Below are positions 42,692-51,559 of a DNA stretch of 64,000 nucleotides, piece after piece. The DNA is from Amycolatopsis sp. WAC 01376 (GTDB taxonomy: Bacteria > Actinomycetota > Actinomycetes > Mycobacteriales > Pseudonocardiaceae). Below the pieces are notes generated by a model. It was not told the origin of the DNA and did no database searches. It saw nothing but the letters and a program-made list of their open reading frames with translations. The stretch lies in NCBI RefSeq assembly GCF_003947415.1, contig NZ_QHKL01000014.1, forward strand, positions 92,439 through 156,438, in the 5' to 3' direction. Each line of letters opens with the position of its first letter. Position 1 is the stretch's first letter. Made by a program: the position numbers and the translations under genes.

Positions 42692-43755
42692 GACGGCATC
42701 CCCACCGTCATGTCCTCGTCCAGCCCTTCGCCGGAGATCTCGACACGGCCGCCGGAGAACAGGCCGGTCTCCACCGCGACGATCTTGGTGGTCGTCCCGT
42801 TCGCGACCTCGACGCCGTACCCGCCCTCGGACCGCGCGAGCAGCGCGGCCACCGGCACGGTCAGCACGTTCTCTCGCCGCGAGGCGCTGAACACGACCTT
42901 CACGGCCGCCTCGTCGAGCCCGGCGAGCGCGTTCTGGTCGGCGACCGCGACGGTGACCTCGATGATGGTCGTCGCCTGGCTGCCGGGGGTCCCACTGGCG
43001 GGGACGAGGACGGTCGCGGTGCCGGTGATCGAGCCCGGCGTGGTCCTGTCGTCCGGCAGTATGACGGTCACCGGGGCGGCCTTCACCGCGAGCCGCTTGT
43101 CGGCCACGCCCAGTTCGACCGTGATCAGCCGCGCCGACCCGGTGTAGGAGAGCAGAGGCGCGTCCGGCGCGACGTCAGCGCCGACGGCCGCCTTATGGCC
43201 GTCCACCCGCACCGGCCCGGCCGCGTAGTGGATCCGGCCCTGCTCGATCGTGCCGGTCTCCGGCAGGCCGAGGTCCTTCTGCCACTTCTTCACCGCGGTG
43301 GCCGTCTGCACGGTGTATTTCCTGTCCGCCGTGAACCCGCGGTAGCCGAGCGCGGCGAGGTTGTTCTCGAACTGCTCCACGTCGGTGCCCTCGGTGTCCG
43401 GCCCGAGCGGACGATAAACCGGCAGCGTGCCGTACAGCAGCACGACCGACGTGTCGTCGACCCAGTAGATCGCCTGCCCACGCTCCACCGTGAGCCCGAC
43501 GGCAGGCAACGCGGTCAACGTCCCGGCGAGCTTGCCGGTCACCTCGACCGGGGCGCCGTGGCCGAGCTCGCCGTTTTCGGTCCGCGTGTCGACAAGCGTC
43601 TGCCTGGTCACCTTCGCGGTCGCCGCGGGCAGGTCCTTGCCGGTCTCGGCAGGCTTCTCACCACCCCAGAAGCCGGTCGCGGCCGTGACCGCGGCTCCGG
43701 TGGCGAGCACGGCGACGAGCACGATCACCACCCGGCCGACCCCGCGCCGCCTCAT
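42688..43755 (-). CDS. MacA/HlyD-like adaptor with peptidoglycan-binding domain
   Basis: A 355-residue membrane-anchored adaptor. The N-terminus RRRGVGRVVIVLVAVLATGAAVTAATGF is a single helix. A split lipoyl/barrel-sandwich module (VEVTGKLAGTLTALPAVGLTVERGQAIYWVDD) surrounds a PG_binding_1 domain (GTDVEQFENNLAALGYRGF to TATAVKKWQKDLGLPETG). The rest is membrane-proximal beta structure. This architecture is typical of actinobacterial MacAB-like systems where the adaptor touches the wall. ATG at 43755 overlaps the lipoprotein stop by 4 bases. The open extension to 43812 is not needed. Confidence 0.85.
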   Translation of the reverse strand: MRRRGVGRVVIVLVAVLATGAAVTAATGFWGGEKPAETGKDLPAATAKVTRQTLVDTRTENGELGHGAPVEVTGKLAGTLTALPAVGLTVERGQAIYWVDDTSVVLLYGTLPVYRPLGPDTEGTDVEQFENNLAALGYRGFTADRKYTVQTATAVKKWQKDLGLPETGTIEQGRIHYAAGPVRVDGHKAAVGADVAPDAPLLSYTGSARLITVELGVADKRLAVKAAPVTVILPDDRTTPGSITGTATVLVPASGTPGSQATTIIEVTVAVADQNALAGLDEAAVKVVFSASRRENVLTVPVAALLARSEGGYGVEVANGTTTKIVAVETGLFSGGRVEISGEGLDEDMTVGMPS

Positions 43756-44255
43756 TTGCCGCCCCCCATGATCACGAGACCCCCACCGCCGCCCGGCAGG
43801 TGCTCGCCGCATTTCTCGTGCCCCGTCTTGAGGCCGGGGTCGTTCGGGTCGGGCTCCTTACCGCTCTCGAACCGGCTGCGCCCCTCCGCGTCCGGGTCGG
43901 GGTAGTCCGGCATGCCGTTCTCCCGCATGCATTTGGCATACGCCTGGAACTTCTTCACATCCTCCGTGTTCATCTTCTCCGGCTCACCGCCGTTGGGCAG
44001 GTGGCTCTTGCACTTCTCTTGCGTCGGCTTCACCGCGTTCGGGTCGGTGCCGGGCGGGAAGCGCAGCTCCATCTCGCCGTTCTCGTCGAACGACGGGTCC
44101 TCGAAGTCCGGCACACCGTTCTCCCGCATGCACTGGGCGAACTTCAGCCCCGCCTGCTTGTCCTCCGCCGTGGCCGCGCCGGAATCGGTGGCCGACGAGC
44201 AGCCGGCGAGTCCGACGAGCAGCAACGACGCGAGCACGCACATAAGTCGTTTCAT
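43752..44255 (-). CDS. lipoprotein with duplicated CMRENG repeat
   Basis: A 167-residue lipoprotein, first gene of the export operon. The signal with lipobox is MKRLMCVLASLLLVGLAGCSS. The mature part holds two copies of one unit: FAQCMRENGVPDFEDPSF to EKCKSHLPNGG, and YAKCMRENGMPDYPDPDA to HEKCGEHLPGGG, each with two Cys and conserved Met, Asp and Pro. The pattern suggests a pair of disulphide- or metal-stabilised helical units. No named function is known to me. Its place ahead of the adaptor suggests it is a substrate sensor or partner. ATG at 44255 is used; the ATG at 44243 is possible. Confidence 0.8.
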   Translation of the reverse strand: MKRLMCVLASLLLVGLAGCSSATDSGAATAEDKQAGLKFAQCMRENGVPDFEDPSFDENGEMELRFPPGTDPNAVKPTQEKCKSHLPNGGEPEKMNTEDVKKFQAYAKCMRENGMPDYPDPDAEGRSRFESGKEPDPNDPGLKTGHEKCGEHLPGGGGGLVIMGGGK

Positions 44256-44342
44256 GCGCCGAAGTACAGCGAGCGTGATGTCACCCGGCCGTCTCCGGAA
44301 ACGTTGACGCGGAAGTGACACGACCGTGCGCACCATGGACCG
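44256..44342. promoter_or_regulatory. divergent promoter of the export operon and its two-component system
   Basis: An 87-base gap between the lipoprotein and response-regulator starts. It contains GTGATGTCAC (44275-44284, a GTGA-N2-TCAC dyad) and a further GTGACA at 44315-44320. These are candidate binding sites for the OmpR-type regulator encoded alongside, which is inference. Confidence 0.35.
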
Positions 44343-44999
44343 ATGCGGATCTTGGTGGTCGAGGACGAGCCACTCCTCGCGGACGCGGTGGCCGAAGGGC
44401 TGCGGGCGGACACACACGCGGTGGACGTGGTGCACGACGGCGCCGCCGCGCTGGAGCGGGCCGGCGTCAACGACTATGACGTGGTGGTGCTCGACCGGGA
44501 CCTGCCGGTCATCCATGGCGACGAGGTGTGCCGGATGCTCGTCGCCCGCGGCGGCGATACCCGGGTACTGATGCTGACCGCGGCCGCCGACGTCGACGAC
44601 CGGGTCGCCGGCCTCGCCCTCGGCGCCGACGACTACCTGCCCAAGCCGTTCGCGTTCCGCGAACTGGCCGCGCGGGTGACCGCACTGGGCCGTCGCTCCG
44701 AGGCGGTCGCGCCGCCGGTGCTCGCCCGAGCGGGAATCCGGCTCGACCCGCACCGCCGCGAGGTGTATCGCGACGGCCGCTACGTCCCGCTGTCCCGAAA
44801 GGAGTTCGCGGTCCTTGCCGAACTGCTGCGCGCCGGCGGCGGCGCGGTGTCCACCGAGCAACTCCTGGAGAAGGCATGGGACGAGCACGCCGACCCCTTC
44901 ACCCACACCGTGCGGATGGCGATCCTCAAGCTGCGCCGCAAACTCGGCGACCCACCCGTCATCGTGACCGAGCCGGGAGCGGGGTACCGCATTCCGTGA
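44343..44999 (+). CDS. OmpR/PhoB-type response regulator
   Basis: A 218-residue regulator. The receiver has MRILVVEDEP, phospho-acceptor Asp51 (VVVLDRDLPV), MLTAAAD and the Lys in DDYLPKPFAF. The winged-helix domain ends VRMAILKLRRKLGDPPVIVTEPGAGYRI. It probably controls the divergent lipoprotein-adaptor-ABC operon. Its stop overlaps the kinase start (GTGA). Confidence 0.94.
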   Translation: MRILVVEDEPLLADAVAEGLRADTHAVDVVHDGAAALERAGVNDYDVVVLDRDLPVIHGDEVCRMLVARGGDTRVLMLTAAADVDDRVAGLALGADDYLPKPFAFRELAARVTALGRRSEAVAPPVLARAGIRLDPHRREVYRDGRYVPLSRKEFAVLAELLRAGGGAVSTEQLLEKAWDEHADPFTHTVRMAILKLRRKLGDPPVIVTEPGAGYRIP

Positions 45000-46159
45000 A
45001 ACGTCTGACCATCCGGACCCGCCTGACGCTCGTGTACGGCGGTTTGTTCCTGCTCGCCGGCATCCTGTTGCTCGGTGCGACGTACGTGCTGGTGTCCAGG
45101 CAGCTGTCCAACCGCGAATCGACCACCGTGATCAAGGGCACTTTCACGCCAGAGGCCGACGCCCTGAACGAGGTCGCCGAGGAAACCCGGACCGACGCGC
45201 TCACGGCTCTGCTCGTCCAGGGCCGCGGCCAACTCGGCCTGGTCGCGGCCGCGGCGATCGCGATCGGCTGGCTCATCGCCGGCCGGATGCTGCAGCCGAT
45301 CGACCGGATGACCCGGGCCGCGCGGCGCATCGCCGACTCCCCCGGCCGCGACCGCGGGCTGCACGAACGCATCGCCCTCGACGGGCCGCCGGACGAGGTC
45401 AAGCGGCTCGCGGACACGTTCGACCTGATGCTCGAACGGCTGGACCGCTCCTTCGACGGGCAGCGGCGGTTCATCGCCAACGCCTCCCACGAGCTACGCA
45501 CCCCATTGACGCTCAACCGCACACTGCTCGAAGTCGCGGTGGAGCGTCGCGATGCCTCGGTGGAGGTCCGCCAACTCGGCGAGACACTCCTGGAGATCAA
45601 CGGCAGACACGAGCGGCTGATCGACGGCCTGCTCACACTGGCCAAATCGGACCGCGAGCTGGGCGAACTGTCCTATGTGGACCTAGCGGACGTCGTGTCG
45701 CACGTGGCCGAACAGCATCCGGCCGTGACCGCGTCCGCCGACGAAGCACCGACCATGGGCAACGCGGTCCTCCTTGAACGACTCGTGCAGAACCTGGTGG
45801 AGAACGGCGTGCGCTACAACGTGCCGGACGGCTGGGTCAGGGTCACCAGTGACACCCGACCGGACGGGCTGGTCGAGCTGGTGGTCACCAATACAGGGCC
45901 GGTAATGCCGCCTTATGAGCTGCCAGGCCTGTTCGAGCCGTTCCGGCGGCTCACGACGGACCGGCAGGCCGCCCGGATGGGTGCCGGGCTCGGCCTGTCG
46001 ATCGTGCGTACGGTGGCCGACGCCCACGGCGGCCACGTGTACGCACAGCCTCGTGACGGCGGCGGCCTGATCGTGACGGTCACTCTGCCGGTGGCCGGTC
46101 CCCCGCAGAACCAGGCCACCGGAGCCGTAACCGGCCAAGACCTCCGCTCTTCGGCTTGA
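44996..46159 (+). CDS. sensor histidine kinase (OmpR partner)
   Basis: A 387-residue kinase: helix 1 (LTLVYGGLFLLAGILLLGATYVL), a short outer loop, helix 2 (GLVAAAAIAIGWLIAGRML), HAMP (QPIDRMTRAARRIADSPG), HisKA with phospho-acceptor His about residue 165 (FIANASHELRTPLTLNRTLL), then N-box LVQNLVENGVRYN and G-boxes MGAGLGLSIVRTVADAHGG. GTG at 44996 overlaps the regulator stop. It probably senses envelope damage or a cell-surface drug and governs the divergent MacAB-like operon, by analogy with similar clusters. Confidence 0.92.
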   Translation: MKRLTIRTRLTLVYGGLFLLAGILLLGATYVLVSRQLSNRESTTVIKGTFTPEADALNEVAEETRTDALTALLVQGRGQLGLVAAAAIAIGWLIAGRMLQPIDRMTRAARRIADSPGRDRGLHERIALDGPPDEVKRLADTFDLMLERLDRSFDGQRRFIANASHELRTPLTLNRTLLEVAVERRDASVEVRQLGETLLEINGRHERLIDGLLTLAKSDRELGELSYVDLADVVSHVAEQHPAVTASADEAPTMGNAVLLERLVQNLVENGVRYNVPDGWVRVTSDTRPDGLVELVVTNTGPVMPPYELPGLFEPFRRLTTDRQAARMGAGLGLSIVRTVADAHGGHVYAQPRDGGGLIVTVTLPVAGPPQNQATGAVTGQDLRSSA

Positions 46160-46202
46160 GAGCACCGGATCATGGCCAGTCTCGCCGCTCGGGCGAGTCC
46201 GG

Positions 46203-47501
46203 TCAGTCGTCGAGGGCGTCGAGTACGCGTCCGAGGTCGACGAACTTGAAGTTCGTGGCATCCCGGCCCGGCTCTCCCGGCTTGTCGTCACCGTCCTGGA
46301 CGACGAGCAGGCCATTCGGGTACTTGCTTCCGAGTGGCTCGTTGAGGACGGCGGCGCCGTCGCTTTCCTCGGTGCCGTCGAGGGTCGCGGACGCGGCGGT
46401 CACCCGGAAGCCGCCTTCGTACTCGTTGTCGTCGCCGAGTTCGCGGTCGTAGGCGGCGAAGGTGTTGTCCCCCTGGCTGGAAGCGAGCAGGTATCCGTCA
46501 CCGTCTTTCTGCTTGAGCAGGGTGAGGCCTTCGACGTCGGCCGACAGGCGTGTGCCACCGTAGCCAGGGTTGGGTCCGGGTACGCATTCCTCGGTCGCCT
46601 CGTCGTAGGTTCCGGGGATGCCGTATTCGCGGACCTTGTCGATGAGCTTCGGAGTGCCTTCGAGGTCGGCGTCCACCCGCCAGATACCGACATCCTCCTG
46701 CCCGGCATAGAGGGTGCCGGTCGCGGGATCGACGACCATACCTTCGACCTGGGGCAGTTCACCCGGTTCACCGCACGGACTCCACGACTTGCCGTTCGGC
46801 AGCCTGAACTCGGACGGCAACGCGAGAGTGCGCACCTTGCGGTAGGAGACCGTGCCTCCGGCGCCTGCGGTCAACTCCAGCAGGCTGAGAACGGTGCGTT
46901 CCCGCTGGCTCACCACCGCATACGAGCGGCCGCTGGAGGGATCGGTCCACGTGGCGAGGCCATAAGCGGTGCGCTGCTCGTTGATCTCCTCCTGCGACGA
47001 GGAGAAGATCGCCGGCGCCGAGGGATCGGTGACGTCGGCGAGAGGAGCACCGGAGTTGCCGCCGTCGATGCGGTAGATCCGCAGCCGGTCACGGCCGCGA
47101 TCACTGGCGACGGCCAGATCGCTCACACCGGAGGCGACCTTCATACGGTGCACGAGGTCGACGTTGTTGAACCGGCCGGGGGCATCATCCGGGCCGGGCG
47201 CTTTCGGCGCCGGTACCGACTGCACTTCGCGGCCGTCAAGGTTGTATACGCGCAGACCGCCCTCCTTGACCGTGGCGACGACGAGGCTGCGATCCGGAGC
47301 CGCAGGGTTACGCCAGATCGCCGGGTCGTCAGCGTCCGCGTTGCCGCCTGCTTCGTCGTCGTACACGGCAGGGGTTTCGGTCGTCGGCTTCACGCTGGGC
47401 AGAGCATCAGCGGCCACGGCCGAAGGGGGCAAGATCGTGGCGAATGCCGTGATCAGCACGAGACCGCCGACTACGACGCGGACTCTGGAGGCCTGAGCCA
47501 T
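46203..47501 (-). CDS. secreted beta-propeller phytase
   Basis: A 432-residue exported hydrolase that releases phosphate from phytate (3-phytase, BPP family). The signal peptide is VRVVVGGLVLITAFATILPPSAVA. Family motifs are present: DADDPAIWRNPAAPDRSLVVATVKEGGLRVYNLDG, FNNVDL, LAVASDRGRDRLRIYRID, EGMVVDPATGTLYAGQEDVGIWRV, DVEGLTLL, YLLASSQGDNTFAAYDR and ESDGAAVLNEPLGSKYPNGLLVVQDGD. These acidic residues bind Ca2+. ATG at 47501 follows GGAAGGA. Phosphate control would be expected, but I did not find a clear PHO box upstream. Confidence 0.9.
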   Translation of the reverse strand: MAQASRVRVVVGGLVLITAFATILPPSAVAADALPSVKPTTETPAVYDDEAGGNADADDPAIWRNPAAPDRSLVVATVKEGGLRVYNLDGREVQSVPAPKAPGPDDAPGRFNNVDLVHRMKVASGVSDLAVASDRGRDRLRIYRIDGGNSGAPLADVTDPSAPAIFSSSQEEINEQRTAYGLATWTDPSSGRSYAVVSQRERTVLSLLELTAGAGGTVSYRKVRTLALPSEFRLPNGKSWSPCGEPGELPQVEGMVVDPATGTLYAGQEDVGIWRVDADLEGTPKLIDKVREYGIPGTYDEATEECVPGPNPGYGGTRLSADVEGLTLLKQKDGDGYLLASSQGDNTFAAYDRELGDDNEYEGGFRVTAASATLDGTEESDGAAVLNEPLGSKYPNGLLVVQDGDDKPGEPGRDATNFKFVDLGRVLDALDD

Positions 47502-47755
47502 CAAAGTGTTCCTTCCCTGGAGCGAATCGGACAGCCCACTATGAAGTCACCGAGTGACAAGTTACCCGAAAGTAACGGCACACCCAGGTGACCAGGACAT
47601 GAACAAGGCCTATGCGGGCGATAACCGGCACACAGGTGGCCACAAGGGCAGGAACTACCGCCCTTGTGACGGAACAACCGTCCGACCGCTCGTGGTCGCG
47701 GAGTGGGACGCTCCGAGTTCAGCGAAAACCGGACAACAACGAGTCGAGGCAGACC

Positions 47756-48160
47756 ATGCGCAAGATTTTCGCAGCGATCGCGCTATTCGCGGGCTGTCTG
47801 ACCATCGGGGCGGCACCGGCGAACGCCACCCAGGCCCGCGCGACGGCGCTGGCGGACTGCCATACGGCGAACGTGCAGTTCAACTTCGACAACTGGGGCT
47901 CCACAGGTGGCTTCCATGCCTACTGCGGCCAAGCCCGACATGTCTGGGCCGTCACCGCGTTCTACGACTCCGCCGGAGCACAGATCGCGGGCGGCAGCGG
48001 CTACAGCCTTGTCCCCGCTGACGGTCAGTGGCACTGGTTGTACGCGAACACCAGCTGGGGAGGCCTCTGGAAGCCGGTGTACACCGGCTGCATCTGGATC
48101 ACCCAGGACAACCCCTCCCCCGGCGGCACATTTCTGTACAACTACTGCAAGAACATCTAG
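47756..48160 (+). CDS. small secreted protein
   Basis: A 134-residue exported protein. The signal peptide is MRKIFAAIALFAGCLTIGAAPANA, followed by a mature beta-rich domain of about 108 residues (VQFNFDNWGSTGGFHAYCGQ, WHWLYANTSWGGLWKPVYTGCIWITQ) with Cys that may pair. The aromatic repeats of WGG and WHW hint at a carbohydrate- or protein-binding surface, but no family is recognised. ATG at 47756 follows GAGGCAGACC. Confidence 0.75.
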   Translation: MRKIFAAIALFAGCLTIGAAPANATQARATALADCHTANVQFNFDNWGSTGGFHAYCGQARHVWAVTAFYDSAGAQIAGGSGYSLVPADGQWHWLYANTSWGGLWKPVYTGCIWITQDNPSPGGTFLYNYCKNI

Positions 48161-48573
48161 CCCACTCACGGCCATCCGCGGCGACAAAGCACTGACTCCT
48201 TGGTCGGCGATCGCGATCGCGTTCGCGCGAAGGGATCGAACAGGGCTACGCATGAAACCGGAAACTCTCCACTCCTCATCGAGTGCCACCGGCAGGTTCC
48301 GGAACCCGAGAGGCACCCGACGGTGGTCGTGCTCAACGACGAACAAAGAAACGTGCCTGCCTAGGTCATCGGGGCGACCGGCCGTCCGACCGGAGCATGA
48401 CTACCGGTCGGACAGCTCGGTACCTCCTGTAGCGAGCTCGACACGGGCCGGGCACCACGCGACCGACCCATGCGGCTGCCTCAATGGTCCAGACCAGCTG
48501 CCATCGACCTCGACGACCGTCCCGGGAGTGCTCAGTCCCGCTTCAGGTCACCGGTTTGGCTGGTCGAAGCTCG
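48161..48573. other. intergenic with one hairpin, no supported gene
   Basis: About 410 bases between convergent genes. The only structure seen is GTCCGACCGG (48384-48393) with its exact complement at 48404-48413, a 10-base hairpin that may end transcription from either side. Open frames here are shadows without family features. Confidence 0.5.
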
Positions 48574-49923
48574 TCATGCACTGTCTGGTTGTCCGATGGA
48601 GCCCGTATCAGGGGCTGCCTGGTACGGGTGGTCGGGCCGGGTGACCCAACCGGTTGTAGCGGTCTCCTTGACCTCGACCCACACCGGACACCAGGTCGCC
48701 GGCGCGGCACCGGGGGCATGCCGGACAACGTCGTCGAACAGCCAGTGCGACGCAATCGCCACCAGCACCCCAGGCGACGCGGCGAGCGCAGCCTTCAACG
48801 GGGGCGCCTCGCACAGCCGGAAAGTCAGCGTCACCGAGGACGACGAGACGCCGTGCTCGTCGTAACCGACCTCCCCGGCGTGCAAAGCGATCCGCAGCCG
48901 GATCCGCTGCGCCTCGGGATGGGTGTGGTTGTGCACCCGCAGCCGCGTCACCAACACGGGTAGCGCCGCCTCGATGAACGCCGCCTTGTCCACATCCCGC
49001 GGTACGAGCACCAACAACCCATCTCCGCGATCCTCCCGGTAACAGTCCTTCCACGCTGTCCCCGTCGCGGCGAACGCCGCCTCCATGACGCCGTAGAGCC
49101 CATCGCGTACCGCACGCTGATCCGGTCCCGTCCGCCACCGCTCCCCGAACCCTTCCACATCCGCCACTACGATCAAGTGGTTCCGCGAACCCCTCCCCGC
49201 AACCGGCTCGCCCTTCCGGGCGATCAGGCTCTTAACCAGCCGAGCAAGGTTCGACAGGGGAGCTGACCAGCGCTTTCCCGGCCACTCTGCTGGATTCGGG
49301 GTCGTTCGAGTCCAGTGCGGCGAGCGGCCATGGGGTGCGGCGCCGAGTTTCTCGGCGAGTTCCTCGGCGTCGGCAGGGTCGATCTCCGGGCCGCGGCGGC
49401 CGAGCAGCTCGACGCTTTCCTCGCGTTTGAACACCGCCAGCTCCAGCGGGCGCGCGATACCCGCCCAATCGGAGTTCCGTGAGGTGATCAGGATTTCGCC
49501 GGGCCCGTTGCGCGGAAAGAACGGCAGCACGGTATCCGGGCTTTCCGCGGCGTCGATCCACCAGACGAGGTCGTAATCCTGCAGATGCCGATAGATGTAC
49601 TCGGCGGCCATCTGGGTCTTGCCGATACCACCGAGACCGTGCAGCGCCGAAGGGAGCACGGCGGTGGTGCCACTGCTCAATCGCTTGGTGAGCTGGTCCA
49701 GCAATTCGTCGCGACCGGTGAAGTTCGGATTGCGCGGGGGGACGTTCCCGAAGACCAGCGGCGGATCATCGGCCAGCCGGTCGGGAAAGCGCCGGGAGGT
49801 TTCCGACGCCGAAGGATGCACAATCCGGGTCGTCGGCTCGTTCGCTTCGGGCTCACTGAGATAAGACGAGCGTCCCTGTGACACAGGTGTCAAGGCAGGT
49901 GAATGTTCGGCTGTCTCAGGCAT
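48574..49923 (-). CDS. NB-ARC/FxsT-like ATPase segment fused to a nucleotide-cyclase-like domain, probably deleted inside
   Basis: A 449-residue STAND-type remnant. Residues 50-120 begin like FxSxx-COOH-system TPR proteins (VFGNVPPRNPNFTGRDELLDQL, then P-loop HGLGGIGKTQMA and DYDLVWWIDA). The next block (PGEILITSRNSDWAGIA, KREESVELLGRRGP) follows too soon: about 60-90 residues with the Walker B region are missing. After AEKLGAAPHG the expected NB-ARC end and TPRs are absent. Residues 250-440 are instead the cyclase-like domain common in actinobacterial conflict systems (VVADVEGFGERWR, YREDRGDGLLVLVP, RIRLRIALHAGEVGYDEHGV). The frame is open, so a chimeric protein could be made, but ATPase function is unlikely. 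Confidence 0.7.
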   Translation of the reverse strand: MPETAEHSPALTPVSQGRSSYLSEPEANEPTTRIVHPSASETSRRFPDRLADDPPLVFGNVPPRNPNFTGRDELLDQLTKRLSSGTTAVLPSALHGLGGIGKTQMAAEYIYRHLQDYDLVWWIDAAESPDTVLPFFPRNGPGEILITSRNSDWAGIARPLELAVFKREESVELLGRRGPEIDPADAEELAEKLGAAPHGRSPHWTRTTPNPAEWPGKRWSAPLSNLARLVKSLIARKGEPVAGRGSRNHLIVVADVEGFGERWRTGPDQRAVRDGLYGVMEAAFAATGTAWKDCYREDRGDGLLVLVPRDVDKAAFIEAALPVLVTRLRVHNHTHPEAQRIRLRIALHAGEVGYDEHGVSSSSVTLTFRLCEAPPLKAALAASPGVLVAIASHWLFDDVVRHAPGAAPATWCPVWVEVKETATTGWVTRPDHPYQAAPDTGSIGQPDSA

Positions 49924-51003
49924 CTATGCGCTCACAGTCTTTTTGATGTCTTTATCGGTTGGACACGGGCACGAAGGGCATGCTCTCGTACCGCATTCCG
50001 CATCCTGTCGGCCTGGGACAGGTACGGGCCGGACAGCGCACGCATGAGCGCGCTCTCCAGTTCCACATCGGCCGGGGACTCGAGGGTGAGCACCGGGTCC
50101 GATGTGTGGTTCCGGGTCGGCGATGGCGTCTCGGAGGTAACCGAGCAACCTGATCCGGTCACCGAAATACGTGGCGACCACTCGGACGACCTCGGCCGTT
50201 TCCGACCGCCGCGCGCCGCCGAGCAGCAATTCCCGGACTGCCTCGGGAAAGCGAAGACCCCACTTGTGTCCCAAGTGGATTTCCCTTTCCTGGGTCCGGG
50301 AGCGTACATGAGCCACGAAAGTAAAAGTTCGAGGAGGTGCTCCAGTCCCGCTTCCGGCACGAACCCATGTCTCACCAGCTTCGCCACGTCAAGACGGACC
50401 GGTACCGCTGCGAGTAACTGCGCCAAGCGTAGCGCCGGCCGCGACGCCAAACTGCGGAATCTGTGCACTCTTTCGGCGGGCGACAAAGTTACCGGCCGGT
50501 CGGCGGAATCGGACTGGCAAATCCGTTCCGAGGCGAGCACGACCGTTCCTTTCACAGCGGTCTCGTTTTCGCCGATCATCGGCCCTGTCCACCAAGCTGG
50601 CCTTCGCGGCCACGGGTTCGTCAGGTCCGGCCAGCGCTCTTTCCTCGATCGGGCGACAAACCACCGCCGTCCGGTCTCCGTGGTCCGGATGGCGGTCGCC
50701 ACTTTGTCGAGGACCACATTGTCGTGTCGCCGCGAGGCCGTCCCCCGTTTCAACGTTTTCAGCGCGCGGAAGTACACCTGTGACGGGGACCACGACTCCG
50801 CATGTCCCGGACAGCGGCTCCCCGACGGGTGCGGGCTCGGCGCTCGCACGCCGCGACGTGCTGGCCGGCCCCACGATGTCCGCGACATCGGTCCAGTCCA
50901 TGTCCTCGAATTCGACCCGACTGACCCCCTGTGGCAGACCGGCCTTCCGCTGCTCCGCCACCGAGGCGGAACGCGAGTCGGACACACCGCCCGGCCCGTC
51001 CAT
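49924..51003 (-). pseudogene. frameshifted SAV_2336-family protein
   Basis: Pieces of one protein lie in all three minus frames. From ATG 51003: MDGPGGVSDSRSAS to VADIVGPASTS. Then in another frame: YFRALKTLKRGTASRRHDNV, LDKVATAIRTTETGRRWF and RERW-like RKERWPDL (the usual N-terminal start of SAV_2336-type proteins). Further on come SPAERVHRFRSLASRPALRLAQLLAAVPVRLDVAKLV and, in the third frame, FPEAVRELLLGGARRSETAEVVRVVATYFGDRI (its C-terminal part). The central von Willebrand-like block after ERWPDL is missing. It starts two bases after the MoxR stop (TGAcATG), the normal operon order. It is a decayed gene. Confidence 0.6.
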
Positions 51004-51004
51004 G

Positions 51005-51397
51005 TCACCGCACCGTCAGTCGTTGCCAAAGGGCGTCCACCAGCCGCGGCCAAGCCTCCTGATCCGGCTGGTACGCGCCAGACGTCGCCAGATAAACGGC
51101 GTCGAGCAGTCTGTCGGTCGGGAGACCACCTTCCGCCTTGCTCCGTTCGGCGAACTCGCGGATGAGCCTGTCCCGGTGTTCTCCGTTCTCACCGACCAGA
51201 TGACTCGCCACGATCGCCGCGAGCTGGTCGTGATCCGGGTTCTCGATCCGCAACTGCAGACAGCGACGCAGGAACGCCGGCGGGAACTCCCGCTCCCCGT
51301 TGCTGGTCATGATGACGATCGGGAAGGCATGGCAAGCGATCCGGCCGTCACGGACCACGGCGGTGCGCTGCGGATCCGCGCTCCCGCTCGTCGATCT
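51005..51397 (-). pseudogene. C-terminal fragment of a MoxR-like AAA ATPase
   Basis: The surviving 130 residues read AVVRDGRIACHAFPIVIMTS followed by NGEREFPPAFLRRCLQLRIE (sensor 1 and arginine-finger region of MoxR-type ATPases), then LAAIVASHLVGENGEHRDRLIREFAERS and WPRLVDALWQRLTVR. Walker A and B are gone: the homology stops at about 51390, exactly where a 21-base palindrome (51398-51444) begins. A longer open frame continues but overlaps the SRPBCC gene and has no AAA features. Confidence 0.7.
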
Positions 51398-51444
51398 AGG
51401 TACATGAAGGACCCCTTCGCAAGGAAGGGGTCCTTCATGTACCT
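51398..51444. repeat. 21-bp perfect inverted repeat at the edge of the MoxR fragment
   Basis: AGGTACATGAAGGACCCC begins the left arm (51398-51418); the right arm (51424-51444) is its exact complement, with loop GCAAG. It abuts the point where the ATPase homology ends, so insertion or recombination at this palindrome may have removed the gene's 5' part. Confidence 0.75.
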
Positions 51445-51559
51445 GGGAAAGGCGTGAAGGGCGAGTGCTATTGGGGCTCAAGGTGGCGTTCGGATCCCCC
51501 GCACTCGCGGCCATTTGCACCACATTGGCGGTTTCGCGTGACTGATGGGACAGCATCTG

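Noticed and set aside
47505..47620. Possible PHO box upstream of the phytase
   Set aside because: Elements such as GGTCACC and GGTAACTTGTC occur, but they do not form the regular 11-base direct repeats of a PhoP site.
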